The notes beneath the pieces were generated by a model. It ran no database searches, was not told the origin of the DNA, and saw nothing but the letters and a program-made list of their open reading frames with translations. A stretch of 64,000 nucleotides of DNA, taken from Buttiauxella agrestis (GTDB lineage: Bacteria > Pseudomonadota > Gammaproteobacteria > Enterobacterales > Enterobacteriaceae). The stretch spans positions 4,242,763 to 4,306,762 of the forward strand of contig NZ_UIGI01000001.1 of NCBI RefSeq assembly GCF_900446255.1, read 5' to 3'. The position numbers were made by a program, and so were the translations under genes. Below are positions 39,459 to 47,902 of the stretch, in pieces; position 1 is the first letter of the stretch; each line of letters opens with the position of its first letter.

Positions 39459-41789
39459 TTAAATCGCGAGGGTGTCATCGCACTTGGGTAGCCAGTCGGG
39501 GTTGCTTTCCTCTGCCAGCATCAGGTTGGTCTGTGTTCCCTGTTTCGTGTGCCGCTTCTCATAGTTCACTCCATACTCTTTGAGCATCATCGGCAGCCCC
39601 AGCCCGAACATTTTCAGGCTCAGTACATTCTTGTACCCGTTCGCCTCCATATAAGTGAGGTAGGCATGGTAAAGATAGTTACGGGGCTGTCGCGGCACGA
39701 TATTGGCGTTACCCATATACATCCCGGTTGGCTGTGCCAGTGCTTCAAGGTAGCCGCAAAAATCGAATACCGGATCGGCATCGCGTTTGATGCTGATAGC
39801 CTCGTCAGAGTTCTGCTGTGCCTGGAGCAGGTTGCGAGCTGTGGCAGGCTGGCTGAACTGCTGCATAAGCTGGCGCACTATCACGGCCAGCTCTCGTGAG
39901 ATTTTATCCCGGAGCTGCGGGTCGCGTTCTTCCGGGGCTATCTGCTCCGGGAAGTGCAGTATCACCCGGCGACGGGAAACACCGCCGCTGCGGTCGGTAA
40001 AGCGCATCGGGTTGTTGTTCACCGCCAGTATCACCGCCGGGATATGTGTCGAGTAAGCGTCACGGTATTTCGGGTCGACCGAGACCGCATCGCCGCCGGT
40101 AATGGCTTTAATCCCCGCACCGTCACCGCTCCATTTCTCCTGGTCAGGAAGAATAATCAGCGAGTAGCCAATCACCGCTGCACGTTCGCGGGATGATTCC
40201 AGTGTCTCGATGGTGGCCGAGGTTGTGTTGTCCTTCCCGGCAAGCATCGTCGCAATTTCGGCCATGATACTTTTCCCGCTGCCCCCTGGTCCGGTCACTT
40301 CGAGAAAGAGCTGCCAGTCGTAGCGGTTCGCCAGCACCATAAACAGAGCGGCGAGAATAATATCGCGCTTCTGCGCGTTCCGTCCTGCGGCACGGTCGAG
40401 CCACTGCCAGAAATGCGGCGCATCGCGCTCCAGTGTTTCACCGGTCACCGGCGGGGTGAAATCCACATCACACAGGGTGCGCAGCCAGTGCGTTTTACTG
40501 TGCGGGTTGAAAATGCCACTGGTCGTGTCGAGTACGCCATTACGAAAACCGATTAAACGCCGTGCCGGGGCTTCATGCTGCGCGAGAATCAGTTTCAGGG
40601 TGTCTACCACCGCCGAGATTTTCCCCGATGAAAAACCCGCGCCGATACGCTGGAACAGTGCCGCCACATCGCGGGCAAATTGCGTGGACGGCAGCACTTT
40701 CCAGGCACCGGCTTCATAGCGGGAAATTATCTCGCCGTTCGGGTCAACGGCCAGCGCATGGCCGTAATGTTCAGAAACGCGCATCGCCTTTTCACTGGTA
40801 CTCATGGCGGTAAATTCGGCCTCGCTCATTTGCTCGAACGGACTTGCCGCCGGTGTCTTTAATACCTCCTGTAATGCGCTGCGGGTAGCTTCTTCGCCGT
40901 ACTGCATAAACGCATCATTCCAGTCACCAAATACCGGCGGCAACGCAACCACACCCTGACAGGTATTTGCAGCGGCTGCGGCTTTGGTCTGCCCGTCGCC
41001 GTTGAGGTCACGGTCGGCAGCAATGATGAGCTGCTGCGCCGGGTGGCGTTCCCGGACAAGGCTTGCCAGAGAAAGAAGGTTCACGGACGAGAGCGCCACC
41101 AGAACGGTATCGCCGGTGAGCTGGTTCACCGTCAGGCCGGTGGCGTAACCCTCCGCTAACCAGAGCCGTTTTGAGGCGGTGTTTTTCCCCTCGATGGTGT
41201 GGCAGGTGCCTTTCACCTGACCGCCTTCCAGCGTGCGTTTGGTGCCACCGGCGTTAATGAGCTGGAGGTTAACCAGTTTCCCCTCCGGGGTGTGCAGCGG
41301 CACAAGCACATCACCAGCACGATAGGTAATAGTCGCCACTTTATGCGTGGTGGTCAGCACCTGACAGGCTCGCTGTGCTAACCCTTTGCGGGTGAGATAG
41401 GCATTGCCGGTGGCGGTGCGGCTGCTTTCCAGCAGACGGGCGGCGAGGGTTGCGGCCTCCCTCATCGCTTTATCACTGTCCGGGGCGGTGGCGACTTCAT
41501 CCGCTGGCACCGGCGGCAGATTGCCGGTCACGCTGTTGACCTGGCTTGCGGCTTCCGTGACCGACACGGCCAGCGCTTTTGAGACCAGGCTCAGGCCGTC
41601 ACCGGCTCCGCACTGGTTACAGTACCAGGTGCCGCGCCCGTCTTTGTCGTCAAAGCGGAAACGGTCTTTACCCTGGCAGACCGGGCAGGGCTGATGACGG
41701 TTAAGCACCACATTCACACCCAGCGCCGGGAGGATGTGCGGCCACTGGCCTTTAGCGGCATTCACGGCTTCGGTAACTTTCATGTTCAT
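39459..41789 (-). CDS. alpha: P4 alpha-like primase-helicase-origin binder
   Basis: 776 residues, near-identical layout to P4 alpha (777). N-terminal zinc finger (CPVCQGKDRFRFDD, WYCNQC), TOPRIM-like primase block (WLAEGYATGLTV, AADRDLNGDGQ), helicase Walker A GPGGSGKS in the middle, and C-terminal origin-binding domain (YMEANGYKNVLSLKMFG). It primes, unwinds and initiates at the ori1/crr iterons. ATG 41789 after AAGGA gives the family start; the frame open to 41846 includes DNA of the previous gene. Confidence 0.96.
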   Translation of the reverse strand: MNMKVTEAVNAAKGQWPHILPALGVNVVLNRHQPCPVCQGKDRFRFDDKDGRGTWYCNQCGAGDGLSLVSKALAVSVTEAASQVNSVTGNLPPVPADEVATAPDSDKAMREAATLAARLLESSRTATGNAYLTRKGLAQRACQVLTTTHKVATITYRAGDVLVPLHTPEGKLVNLQLINAGGTKRTLEGGQVKGTCHTIEGKNTASKRLWLAEGYATGLTVNQLTGDTVLVALSSVNLLSLASLVRERHPAQQLIIAADRDLNGDGQTKAAAAANTCQGVVALPPVFGDWNDAFMQYGEEATRSALQEVLKTPAASPFEQMSEAEFTAMSTSEKAMRVSEHYGHALAVDPNGEIISRYEAGAWKVLPSTQFARDVAALFQRIGAGFSSGKISAVVDTLKLILAQHEAPARRLIGFRNGVLDTTSGIFNPHSKTHWLRTLCDVDFTPPVTGETLERDAPHFWQWLDRAAGRNAQKRDIILAALFMVLANRYDWQLFLEVTGPGGSGKSIMAEIATMLAGKDNTTSATIETLESSRERAAVIGYSLIILPDQEKWSGDGAGIKAITGGDAVSVDPKYRDAYSTHIPAVILAVNNNPMRFTDRSGGVSRRRVILHFPEQIAPEERDPQLRDKISRELAVIVRQLMQQFSQPATARNLLQAQQNSDEAISIKRDADPVFDFCGYLEALAQPTGMYMGNANIVPRQPRNYLYHAYLTYMEANGYKNVLSLKMFGLGLPMMLKEYGVNYEKRHTKQGTQTNLMLAEESNPDWLPKCDDTLAI

Positions 41790-41800
41790 TATTTTTTTCC

Positions 41801-42133
41801 TTACGGTTGCGCCGGTTGCGCCGGTTGCGTTAAGTGGCGGGTGCAAAGTTCATCCATGACGGCCAGCCCGAGAAACGACAGCGCCGGTGTGGTTTTCAGT
41901 GCGCCGCTTTCCAGTAAGTCCTCCAGTAATGCACAGGCAATTTCCCGGCCTTTCTCCAGACCGTGCTGGCGCAGATAAAATCCCTCCAGCTCACCGGCAA
42001 TGGCATCCTCCACCGCGCCGAGCGTGAGCTGTGGAAAGCGTTTCTGTTGCTGGCAGATATTGAGCCAGGCACAGGCCACGGTGCGACGGTAGAGCGCTGC
42101 GCGCAGAACGGGTGAAAGTGGCATTCTTTTCAT
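41801..42133 (-). CDS. DUF5375-like protein of P4 satellites
   Basis: 110 residues from ATG 42133, after GGAG-type site and overlapping the upstream stop by four bases. Sequence [33 protein letters not shown] and [27 protein letters not shown] resembles the DUF5375 proteins encoded just before alpha in P4 relatives. The C-terminus TQPAQPAQP comes from a 9-base tandem repeat. Function unknown. Confidence 0.75.
   Translation of the reverse strand: MKRMPLSPVLRAALYRRTVACAWLNICQQQKRFPQLTLGAVEDAIAGELEGFYLRQHGLEKGREIACALLEDLLESGALKTTPALSFLGLAVMDELCTRHLTQPAQPAQP
41805..41829. repeat. 9-base tandem repeat at the DUF5375 gene end
   Basis: GGTTGCGCC is repeated 2.8 times, encoding alternating Gln-Pro-Ala units just before the stop codon and the alpha ribosome-binding site. 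Confidence 0.8.
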
Positions 42134-42387
42134 TGGTTTTTCTCCGGAGCCATCCAGCTCATGTGGCAGCGTTCGACCACACCGTCGAGCTGCGTGGTCA
42201 TCAGAAACAGCAGTGAAGCGAGTTGTGTCTGTTGTGCCGGGGGCTGGCTCAGTACGGTGCATTCCTGATGCTCCAGCAAATCACCGGCAAACTGGCCGAC
42301 ACGTAATAAATGTTCCAGGCAACGCAGGTCATCCAGCGTAATGGTGGCGTTAATTCCTGACGGTGTTCCCGGCTGCGTGATATCCAT
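42130..42387 (-). CDS. Small P4-operon protein of unknown function
   Basis: 85 residues from ATG 42387, preceded by a GGAGAC site; upstream in-frame starts lack one. Leu/Gln-rich and helical ([40 protein letters not shown]). Position between the orf151-like gene and DUF5375 is constant in P4 relatives. Four-base overlap with the next gene. Confidence 0.7.
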   Translation of the reverse strand: MDITQPGTPSGINATITLDDLRCLEHLLRVGQFAGDLLEHQECTVLSQPPAQQTQLASLLFLMTTQLDGVVERCHMSWMAPEKNQ

Positions 42388-42454
42388 GTTTCGGTCTCCT
42401 GAGGGTGTGCGAAGCCCTGTGCAGATACGCACATAAATTGAATGAGTGATTTAA

Positions 42455-42892
42455 TTACAGGTAATGGCGGTAACTGTTATCCGGCTCAGGGCGAGGAATA
42501 TCACGCCACGAATACACCACCGGGATATTTTTTATTACCGGTTTATTCTCTTCCGGATAAATATCAATATTCCGTTTACGCCAGATTTGTAATACCGGGT
42601 CATTCGTTATTATGTTCAGCACGGTATAGCGGTTCTCAGGGTTTCGCTTAAACACGTCAGGACGAATACAGGTAAATTCCCGCAGAAAGCGCCCGAGCGG
42701 TATCTCGATAATCTGACCATCTGACTCAATACGAATAAGGATGGTGTAAGGCTTGCGGAACGGATTCCAGACCATATCCGGGCAGCGGTAAGGCAAATCC
42801 CAAGGAATGCCATCGGCCAGAATCCCCACCACCGTCACAGCGGCATAAATATCCGTGCGGTATTTTTCACCCGGCTGAGGAACATCAAACAT
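42455..42892 (-). CDS. P4 orf151-like protein
   Basis: 145 residues; starts four bases after the epsilon stop. Beta-rich with MVWNPFRKPYTILIRIESDG and IEIPLGRFLREF. In P4 an open frame of about 151 codons follows epsilon; size and position agree. Role unknown. No signal or membrane region. Confidence 0.6.
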   Translation of the reverse strand: MFDVPQPGEKYRTDIYAAVTVVGILADGIPWDLPYRCPDMVWNPFRKPYTILIRIESDGQIIEIPLGRFLREFTCIRPDVFKRNPENRYTVLNIITNDPVLQIWRKRNIDIYPEENKPVIKNIPVVYSWRDIPRPEPDNSYRHYL

Positions 42893-42895
42893 GGT

Positions 42896-43195
42896 TTATT
42901 CCCCGCCGTGTAATTCAGACAGACCACCCTGCGACAGAAATTCCTGACACAGCCCTTTCGCTTTTAATTCCTCCAGCACAAAACTGATGTCTTCATGCAG
43001 ATAGCTGAATATCTGCGGAATATAGAGCTGGTGTAAGCCGCTCATTTCCCGGCGCTGTAAATCACCGCCGACAAACTGCGATACGGCACTGGCGCGGTTA
43101 AGTTTGTGGTACGCCTCGATACTCAGATGAGCAATGACGGGTTTTTCGTTACCACGACGGGCTGAGACATTTTTAGATGGGGTTGCGTTATGCAT
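42896..43195 (-). CDS. epsilon: P4 epsilon-like derepression protein
   Basis: 99 residues. In P4 epsilon binds the helper P2 repressor C and induces the resident helper prophage. Start ATG 43195 ([19 protein letters not shown]) overlaps the kil stop; body ALYIPQ-like [28 protein letters not shown] is typical for proteins annotated so in P4 relatives. The longer frame up to 43441 is an overlap with kil and not used. Identification rests on position and recalled similarity. Confidence 0.65.
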   Translation of the reverse strand: MHNATPSKNVSARRGNEKPVIAHLSIEAYHKLNRASAVSQFVGGDLQRREMSGLHQLYIPQIFSYLHEDISFVLEELKAKGLCQEFLSQGGLSELHGGE

Positions 43196-43385
43196 GCGCC
43201 ACCTCCGCAACAGGCAGACGGGCGGCAAAGGAAAGAATGTAATCACGGACAAGGGAAAGACGGGCGGCGTGCTCATCACCGGCGACGGTGCGGAGCATAG
43301 AAACGCGGCTGGTGCGCTCGGTTCGACGAACGGCGGCAAAAACAAAGACAAATTGCGGGTGAGTCGGGGCGAGGGTCGAAGCCAT
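43188..43385 (-). CDS. kil: P4 Kil / Icd-like cell-division inhibitor
   Basis: 65 residues from ATG 43385, with a perfect AAGGAGG eight bases upstream. [21 protein letters not shown] and [10 protein letters not shown] are hallmarks of proteins annotated as host cell division inhibitor Icd-like in P4 relatives; P4 kil has the same size and place. The frame is open to 43742, but that extension runs through the structured CI region and its conservation is better explained by RNA. Overexpression of P4 kil is toxic. Confidence 0.75.
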   Translation of the reverse strand: MASTLAPTHPQFVFVFAAVRRTERTSRVSMLRTVAGDEHAARLSLVRDYILSFAARLPVAEVAHA

Positions 43386-43387
43386 AT

Positions 43388-43525
43388 GGGCAACCTCCTT
43401 GAAGTAGTTTGAAAAACTACCACCGGAAACGCCAATTTCACTGGTGGTAGCCCGGACGGGGTTGGCGTAACCGGCCTTCAAGGAAACCGGCCAGCCCGAA
43501 GGCTGCCCCGCCCGGGCCACCATTA
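43388..43525 (-). ncRNA. cI: Candidate P4-type CI immunity RNA region
   Basis: On the minus strand a GC-rich block has nested inverted repeats: CCCGGGC with GTCCGGGC, GGCAGCC/GGCTGGCC, GGCCGGTTTCCTTGAAGGCC, and CTACCACC with GGTGGTAG. P4 immunity depends on a short structured CI RNA at this spot, upstream of kil, that terminates its own operon prematurely. Exact ends unknown. Confidence 0.5.
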
Positions 43526-43738
43526 TTTGAGCGAGACTACGGTGTAAACACCACAGCCCGAAAAACAGGTGTGCCTGAGCAACGACGTAAAAAAACACGC
43601 ATGGCGCGTGTCGTGTCGCCTTGAAGTCATTCGGAACGCCAATTCCGGCTGCCGATTTTGCGACAGCGGAAAAACTATAACCGCAAACCTGGAAGGGATG
43701 CAAGCCAGGGAAAGGGGCTTTTTGAAAACCGGGCTGAT
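43526..43738. other. Early leftward promoter region
   Basis: Non-coding in my reading; corresponds to the P4 PLE region between vis and cI. No promoter could be fixed with confidence. Confidence 0.4.
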
Positions 43739-44005
43739 TCATGCGTCACATCCCCGGTTACGTTGTGCGATACGTTCGCTCATCCAGGCTGTGACTTCTG
43801 ACTGAAGCCAGGCGACATTTTTTCCACCGAGGGAGACCTGCGCCGGGAACGCATTGCGGGCGATTAAATCGTAGAGCGTGGAGCGGGACAGCCCGCACTG
43901 ATGAATGACTTCGGGGAGGCGTAAAAAACGCTCCTGATTCGGGGCAGAAACTGGCGGCAGATGCGCGGCTGGCGCGGAAGATGGTGCGGAAAAAGCGGTG
44001 TGCAT
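43739..44005 (-). CDS. vis: P4 Vis-like AlpA family regulator
   Basis: 88 residues, exactly the size of P4 Vis. MerR-like motif: [50 protein letters not shown]. Vis acts as excisionase and represses the late promoter PLL. The Ala/Pro-rich 26-residue N-terminal extension is unusual for AlpA proteins. GAGGT precedes the ATG. Confidence 0.85.
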   Translation of the reverse strand: MHTAFSAPSSAPAAHLPPVSAPNQERFLRLPEVIHQCGLSRSTLYDLIARNAFPAQVSLGGKNVAWLQSEVTAWMSERIAQRNRGCDA

Positions 44006-44107
44006 AAAGCTACCTCATAACAGTCCATAGAGATCCGGTCGTGTCCGTCCGGCTTCGGGTAGCTCTCTATTTTGTGAATATTTTCCCTCATTGCAACAAG
44101 GGGAATA

Positions 44108-44127
44108 TGTGTGGGTGGGGAAACACA
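44108..44127 (-). promoter_or_regulatory. Delta/Ogr activator site of PLL-like promoter
   Basis: TGT-N12-ACA occurs here in two overlapping registers (44108-44125 and 44110-44127), about 110 bases upstream of vis. Ogr/Delta sites are centred near -55 of P2 and P4 late promoters. Confidence 0.65.
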
Positions 44128-44286
44128 GTGGCTTATTTTTATACAAAAAAAGTTTGAATGGGGTTGAGTGGTCTTAAGTGGGGTTGAATGGTGATCCCTG
44201 TCCCCCTCTTGTTAGTTTTAGTGTTACTTATGCTTGATATTAATAGGAATAAACAATCAAAAGAAGTCCTGTATGTTTTTCCACCG

Positions 44287-44381
44287 GGTGAACAGTGGTG
44301 AACAGACGGTGAACAGTCAGACCTCGATTGTTCACCCTCTAATTTACTGTATTACTTATCTTTTTTTTAAAGGTGAACAGA
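44287..44381. other. ori1: P4-type ori1
   Basis: Five GGTGAACA iterons: 44287-44296, 44297-44306, 44308-44317, the complement at 44327-44336, and 44372-44381, around an AT-rich core (44338-44371). Same iteron as in crr, and the same place, between the two late operons, as ori1 of P4. Confidence 0.9.
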
Positions 44382-44467
44382 GTGAATAGTTAATAGTAAA
44401 AAAATAATAAAAGAGGGGGGTATGTTCCTGAGACCTTTCCTCTGGCAAGCCGGTTTTCAGGTCTTCT

Positions 44468-44485
44468 TGTGTCATATCTGGTACA
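44468..44485 (+). promoter_or_regulatory. Delta/Ogr activator site of the sid promoter
   Basis: TGT-GTCATATCTGGT-ACA fits TGT-N12-ACA. A start about 55 bases downstream of its centre falls near 44531, 25 bases before the sid ATG. Confidence 0.75.
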
Positions 44486-44555
44486 TCCGGAGTGGCTCAC
44501 TGATGTTGTGCCATCACAGGCAGAATGACGTCAGGTTGAAAAAACGGAGAACTCA

Positions 44556-45359
44556 ATGATGAAAACTGACTCACTCAACACGGCAACCAAAGCCACCAGT
44601 AGCGCGCAGGATGGAAAAACGCAGAACGGCGTCAAAAATACGCTGAATACGCTGAACGGACAGGAAAGCCAGGTTCTCACTGCCGCACTGACCCGCGACC
44701 TGAAATCATTCGGCGAGGCGAAATCCCGACATACCGCAAACATGCTTGAGCTTAATGAGATTGGCACCGCCATCAGCCGCAGCGAGAAGGAGCGACAGGT
44801 CGCACTGGAAGAAAGTGAGGAAGCAGAACACAGCTGGCGCAGCCGGTTCCGTGCCCTCAAAGGTGCCATTACACCGGAAATGAAAAACGAGCACAGCCAG
44901 CGGATTGCTAATCGCGAGCTGGCGGAGGAGTTCACCGCGCTGATTGGCGAACTGGAAACAGATAAAACCCGCGCCATGCTCAGTGCCTGCGCATCAGGCA
45001 AGGCCTATGTCGAGGCACACCGTACCGCTTTTAGCACCTATGCCAACAATGAATGGAATGCGGCAATTAAAGACCTGAGTCCAGCCCTGATCCGGGCATT
45101 CTGCCTGCGCCTGCGCGAGCTGGAAATTCAGGGGAATGAGGCACCGAAAAGAACGCTGGTACAGGAGCTGGGCGACCGCATTCTCAGCCAGAGCCAGCTC
45201 CACAGTTTCAGCATGGAAAATGAACCCGTACTTTCTCAGCTTGGCCTGTACCGTCCTGCACTGACCGGCGTCGATATGAATCTCTACGACAGCCCCATCA
45301 AACGGTCGATGATAGCCAAAGAGCTGGCAGAGAAAGCAGACAAAAAACAGGAGGGCTGA
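44556..45359 (+). CDS. sid: Sid-like capsid size determinant
   Basis: 267 residues. In P4, Sid forms an external scaffold that makes helper capsid protein assemble into small heads. WRSRFRALKGAITPEMKNEH, RIANRELAEEF, LRLRELEIQGNEA and MENEPVLSQLGLYRPALTGVDM align with remembered P4 Sid in order, with a longer, Thr/Asn-rich N-terminus. An in-frame ATG at 44559 is equally possible. First gene of the late operon sid-delta-psu. Confidence 0.82.
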   Translation: MMKTDSLNTATKATSSAQDGKTQNGVKNTLNTLNGQESQVLTAALTRDLKSFGEAKSRHTANMLELNEIGTAISRSEKERQVALEESEEAEHSWRSRFRALKGAITPEMKNEHSQRIANRELAEEFTALIGELETDKTRAMLSACASGKAYVEAHRTAFSTYANNEWNAAIKDLSPALIRAFCLRLRELEIQGNEAPKRTLVQELGDRILSQSQLHSFSMENEPVLSQLGLYRPALTGVDMNLYDSPIKRSMIAKELAEKADKKQEG

Positions 45360-45361
45360 TC

Positions 45362-45601
45362 ATGATGCACTGCCCGTTTTGTAGAAATTCGGCGCATTCA
45401 CGCACAAGCCGTTATCTGTCTGACAGCGTCAAACATCGCTACTACCAGTGCCAGAATGTGCTTTGTTCAGCAACGTTCCGCTCAATGGAGTCCGTTGAGT
45501 CGATTATCCGCCAGCCAGTAGCCGGTGATGAACCGGCTGATGAATTTATCCAGGGTGAAATGGATAAAGCACCGAAACAGCGACCGTCAGCAACACAATG
45601 A
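45362..45601 (+). CDS. delta: Ogr/Delta family late activator
   Basis: 79 residues, single-domain form like P2 Ogr. Zinc ligands CPFC and CQNVLC with 22 residues between define the family. It switches on TGT-N12-ACA late promoters of satellite and helper. Two bases after the sid stop, ATG within TCATGATG. Confidence 0.92.
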   Translation: MMHCPFCRNSAHSRTSRYLSDSVKHRYYQCQNVLCSATFRSMESVESIIRQPVAGDEPADEFIQGEMDKAPKQRPSATQ

Positions 45602-45619
45602 CCAGCCGGGGATAAATCC

Positions 45620-46195
45620 ATGAGCGACACACCATTACAGCAGGCCTTTGCCGTGTGTCAGGCGAATAAAACCGCCTGGCAGAATAAAAAAGATGAACTG
45701 AAAGCGGCAGAGACTGCGCTGGATGAACAGCTTGCACCGGGACATCCCCGGAACGCAGAGCGGATTACTTATCTGAGTGAATATATCGACGTTAAACAGT
45801 GGGAAATCACCTGTGCGGCGGGGCGTTATATTCGCTCGCATGAAGCGGTACAGCACACCAGTATTTGTCATTCACTCAATGCATTTATGAAGCAAAACGG
45901 GGCAGCACTGGTCAGTACGCTGGCACCGGAATTAATGGGGATTAATCAGCTTCCGGCGGCAATCCGCGAGCTGGCCATACGGCGAGCGACGCATTACGTC
46001 GGGGAAGCCCTGCGGGATTATCTGGCGACCGGCCCGGAAATTCATTACACAGCGGAAAACAGCGACATTTTGACAGCCATCGGATTCAGGCCTGATAAGG
46101 CTTCGCGGGCTGATACTCAGCAGAAATATACACCGGCACAAAACCATGTTTACGCGCACCGGCAGACAGAACTGAGCCAGCAACCACCCGCATAA
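45620..46195 (+). CDS. psu: Polarity suppression protein Psu
   Basis: 191 residues. Psu inhibits Rho-dependent termination and decorates small P4 capsids. AAGRYIRSHEAVQH, ALVSTLAPELMG, and ENSDILTAIGFRPDKAS, YTPAQNHVYAHR follow remembered P4 Psu (190 residues) along its length. Last gene of the late operon. Confidence 0.92.
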   Translation: MSDTPLQQAFAVCQANKTAWQNKKDELKAAETALDEQLAPGHPRNAERITYLSEYIDVKQWEITCAAGRYIRSHEAVQHTSICHSLNAFMKQNGAALVSTLAPELMGINQLPAAIRELAIRRATHYVGEALRDYLATGPEIHYTAENSDILTAIGFRPDKASRADTQQKYTPAQNHVYAHRQTELSQQPPA

Positions 46196-46356
46196 AATCG
46201 ACCTGAAAACACCGCCATTTAATTCAATTAAACCATGCATTACGGTGCATGGTTTTGCATGTAAAACCCCGTATTTTTCACACCTCATCACCCCAGTGCT
46301 GGCGCGGCTCCGGGGTGTTCATGCACCTGCATTAAAAGTCACCCATGAAGCGGGCA
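46196..46356. other. Gap between psu and cos
   Basis: No gene. Two direct copies of ATGCA(T/C)-type words near the start (46233-46262); part may belong to the packaging region. Confidence 0.35.
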
Positions 46357-46375
46357 GGCGTGGCGGGGATAGCAT
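46357..46375 (+). other. cos: P2/P4-type cos site
   Basis: GGCGTGGCGGGGATAGCAT matches the 19-base P2/P4 cohesive end GGCGAGGCGGGGAAAGCAC at 16 of 19 positions as I recall it, and is followed by TGCGCGC as in P2/P4. It lies between psu and int, its place in P4 prophages. It lets a P2-like terminase package the element. Confidence 0.85.
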
Positions 46376-46462
46376 TGCGCGCCAAGTATCGCTTGATCTT
46401 TTTACCCAATGAATTTAAGAGTAAACTTCTGTCTTTCTTTACAAATAAAATGGATTTATTAA

Positions 46463-47836
46463 ATGCATGAAAAATTGCTTGAACTTCATGAGAAGTTAGA
46501 AAACCTTCATACTGCGGTTAATGCAATTGCATTCCCTAATGAAAATCTGATTGAGCTGGGTCAATATACGTTTCCATTTCTCAGTGCAGAGGATCTAAAA
46601 TATCTTCCGAGAATGCTTGCAAAAAAAATTGAAAAAATAAAAAAATACACCCCTACGGCAGCTGACATATCATCAATTGATGCAATTATTGAAGCAATAA
46701 GTGAAGGACAACCTAACTTACAATATTTAAATCATAGTCAGGCAAATGTTTCATGCACTGCAATACAATCTTATTTAGTATCAATGCTATTCATCAGCAA
46801 TGAAATAAATGAGCTATTTTCATTCGAGGTTTTAGCAAACAGAGAACTACTTCCTAAAAGAATCCTAAACAGGTTAGAACTTTATAATTCTAATTTAAAC
46901 TCCATCTCTGAGAAAACAGGAAATATTGAAGAAAAAATAAACACAATAAATGAAGCTTATGATGCTGCTGAAGGTCTGCCTACCACTTTAAAATCATTAC
47001 GGGAGACTAATGAGGAAATATCCGTTCTAAAAGAAAGCTCAATTGAAAGTGAAAGTATCATTCAAAAAAACCTTACAAGCTCTTCTGCTGCAATAGATGA
47101 CATCCATCAAACAAAAAATGAAGTAAAGCAACTTAATGAAAACATAATAAAAGAAGCGGAAAAATATTTAAATGCTCTTAAAATAGAAGCTCAAAGCTAT
47201 ATAGATAAATGTGAAGAAGCTTTTAGAACCACGACATCAAAAGGTTTAGCCGGTGCATTTGAGGATAAAGCAAAAAAACTAAATAAAAGTATCCAGTTTT
47301 GGGTTGCTGGCCTTGTTGGTGCTTTAATATCAGGTGCATTAGTAGGTTATACACGCTTGCATGCATTGGAGGCCTATTTAGCAGATCCCAACTCCACTGG
47401 TCTCAAACTTTTAATACAGTTGATATTATCTATTTTAAGTGTTGGTGGGCCGTTATGGTTTGCATGGCTTGCCACAAAACAAATAGGTCAACGATTTAGG
47501 CTTGCTGAAGACTATGAGTTTAAAGCATCTGTATCAAAAGCCTACGAAGGATATAGAAGGGAAGCATTACAGCTAGATGAAGATTTCTCACAGCGTTTAT
47601 TTGGCAATGCATTAACTCGTTTAGAGGAGCCACCATTACGTTTTGTCGAAGACACCGCACATTCATCACCATTGATGGAAATATTATCCTCTGATAATTT
47701 CAAAAAACTTATTGAGCAAGGGGGTGATAAAATTGATTTGGTTCTTGAAAAGGCGGGATTACAGAAAAAAAATAGTGAAAAAAAAGATAATCCTATAGAC
47801 ACCAAAGAATTTAAAAATGAGGATGAAGAAAAGTAA
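46463..47836 (+). CDS. Cargo gene: long coiled-coil protein with two membrane spans
   Basis: 457 residues, not recognised. Residues 1-140 are soluble and helical. A coiled-coil runs about 140-265 (ISEKTGNIEEKINTINEAYD, LKSLRETNEEISVLKES). Two membrane spans (about 279-298, WVAGLVGALISGALVGYT; 316-338, LLIQLILSILSVGGPLWFAW) precede a cytosolic tail with RLAEDYEFKASVSKAYEGYR and a Lys/Glu-rich end. Much AT-richer than the satellite genes. It sits alone between cos and int, the slot where P4 relatives carry anti-phage genes, so a membrane-linked defence effector is the leading guess. Confidence 0.75.
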   Translation: MHEKLLELHEKLENLHTAVNAIAFPNENLIELGQYTFPFLSAEDLKYLPRMLAKKIEKIKKYTPTAADISSIDAIIEAISEGQPNLQYLNHSQANVSCTAIQSYLVSMLFISNEINELFSFEVLANRELLPKRILNRLELYNSNLNSISEKTGNIEEKINTINEAYDAAEGLPTTLKSLRETNEEISVLKESSIESESIIQKNLTSSSAAIDDIHQTKNEVKQLNENIIKEAEKYLNALKIEAQSYIDKCEEAFRTTTSKGLAGAFEDKAKKLNKSIQFWVAGLVGALISGALVGYTRLHALEAYLADPNSTGLKLLIQLILSILSVGGPLWFAWLATKQIGQRFRLAEDYEFKASVSKAYEGYRREALQLDEDFSQRLFGNALTRLEEPPLRFVEDTAHSSPLMEILSSDNFKKLIEQGGDKIDLVLEKAGLQKKNSEKKDNPIDTKEFKNEDEEK

Positions 47837-47849
47837 CCTTACAAATAAG

Positions 47850-47882
47850 CCATCAGGAACATGTTAGCTGATGGCTTATTTT
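47850..47882. terminator. Hairpin between cargo gene and integrase
   Basis: AAATAAGCCATCAG and CTGATGGCTTATTT pair over 14 bases around an 8-base loop, followed by TTTCC on the plus strand. Bidirectional terminator for the two convergent genes. Confidence 0.85.
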
Positions 47883-47902
47883 TCCTCAGTCAAACACAAT
47901 AG

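Noticed and set aside
41789-41846. N-terminal extension of alpha
   Set aside because: It translates the tandem repeat of the previous gene in another frame; ATG 41789 with AAGGA fits the family.
43196-43441. N-terminal extension of epsilon
   Set aside because: Overlaps kil in another frame; the Pro-rich sequence is unlike the family start.
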